This document shows positions 63,232 through 64,000 of a DNA stretch of 64,000 nucleotides, in pieces. A program made the position numbers and the translations under genes. The number at the start of each line of letters is the position of its first letter. The stretch's first letter is position 1. The notes beneath the pieces are model-generated. The model was not told where the DNA came from. It saw nothing but the letters and a program-made list of their open reading frames with translations, and ran no database searches. Origin of the DNA: Flaccisagitta enflata (lineage: Eukaryota > Chaetognatha > Sagittoidea > Aphragmophora); contig OZ231127.1 in NCBI GenBank assembly GCA_965153355.1, positions 53,878,001 to 53,942,000 on the forward strand, given 5' to 3'.

Positions 63232-64000
63232 TTTTTGTTGATTGATAAGATCCCTAGAATGTGGAGAATAGAGGTTGTCGAAGATAACCGATAATCGTTA
63301 ATAACCGATAATCGAAAACTATCTATAATCAATAATCTAAAAACCTTTATTAACCTGTTGAGCGCGGCTAGTTGAAGTGACCTTTCATAAGGCATTTGCC
63401 TCGGCTTTCATTAGTTGTTTTTGTAGTTTCTTGGTAAGATTTGTACATAACGATGAATTGGAAAATTCGAAGATTGTCCACGGTTTTAGAATGATGTTTG
63501 TTAATAAGATGCAACAACTGATGATGAAAAGTGTAAGTTTAAAAACAAAGGAGATTGTTTGTTTTAAAGAAGAGTAAAAGTTAATAAGGATTTCATTAGT
63601 TCTGTCCATATCTGGAAAATAAAGCAAAGGTTGCAGATGATTTATTTACATAGTTTATAAGCTCGTTTTAAAATGTAATATTCTCTTGTGAATAAACTGT
63701 ATTGTTGTAACATTAATTGAAGACGATGCATTCCTTTTAAGCCATTTTTCGAAAAATGGTGAAGAAAAAATACTATTTGGAAACCACAGTTACTGGAGTT
63801 TTTTTTTTGTGTTCTCGCCTTCCACAGATGCAAATCAAGTTTATGCACATTACAAAATTGGGTTATCTTATGTGACAATGGATTATTTTGTTTGAAACTA
63901 TTAGCTAAGCTATCGACTAACATACAATAACGGCCAGATTTTGAGATTTGTACTAGGAGAACAGCCCAATGTCCTATAGTTTCTGGTGGTGCTGTGCTAT
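63232..64000. other. upstream flank of the protamine-like frame, AT-rich
   Basis: No further gene is supported. On the minus strand, any upstream exon spliced to the acceptor at about 63255 would lie here. Small frames (80-93 codons) at 63385-63923 have no visible domain. Confidence 0.4.

Overview
The window is nuclear DNA from an animal, most likely an invertebrate. The evidence is a three-calponin-homology filamin of the jitterbug type, a four-pass LHFPL protein, a many-fingered C2H2 zinc-finger protein, and the tail of a jockey-like non-LTR retrotransposon. I cannot name the species. Two things set the sequence apart: the recognisable genes are long uninterrupted reading frames with no introns, and the DNA between them is packed with microsatellites and repeated elements.

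Layout: 0-10.4 kb is gene-poor, with GA/GAAA, GT/CT, GAAAT, GAA and CAA/CAG arrays, short dispersed repeats and one small inverted-repeat transposon. 10.46-12.47 kb (+) is the zinc-finger gene. 12.5-27.8 kb is repeat territory: four dispersed families (called A, B, C and D here), several long palindromic elements, and a palindrome of over 2 kb at 22.5-24.7 kb. 27.87-33.34 kb (-) encodes an 1822-residue protein that joins a secreted BPI/LBP-like lipid-binding region to a cysteine-rich segment and about 16 membrane segments. 33.7-37.4 kb holds very long CT, GT and GTT arrays and a 1.7 kb family B element filled with tandem repeats. 38.2-43.2 kb has a family D cluster, a palindrome interrupted by a hAT-like element, and two inverted pairs of family A. 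43.45-44.34 kb (-) is the LHFPL gene. 45.5-46.8 kb has a tandem family A pair and another palindrome. 47.7-50.6 kb is microsatellite. 50.63-56.89 kb (-) is the jitterbug-type filamin. 58.7-59.45 kb (-) is the retrotransposon tail. 59.7-62.2 kb is microsatellite. 63.1-63.2 kb (-) holds a 41-codon, arginine-rich, protamine-like reading frame.

The genes do not form an operon or an obvious pathway; they look like unrelated neighbours. The coherent theme is structural. Families A and B share terminal modules (a start with AACAAGGCC and AGTCGCGTGC, and an end with an AGTCGCGT/ACGCGACT hairpin plus CTAA) and carry different tandem arrays inside. This resembles non-autonomous Helentron-type elements, but that is inference. 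At least six long palindromes lie in the same window.
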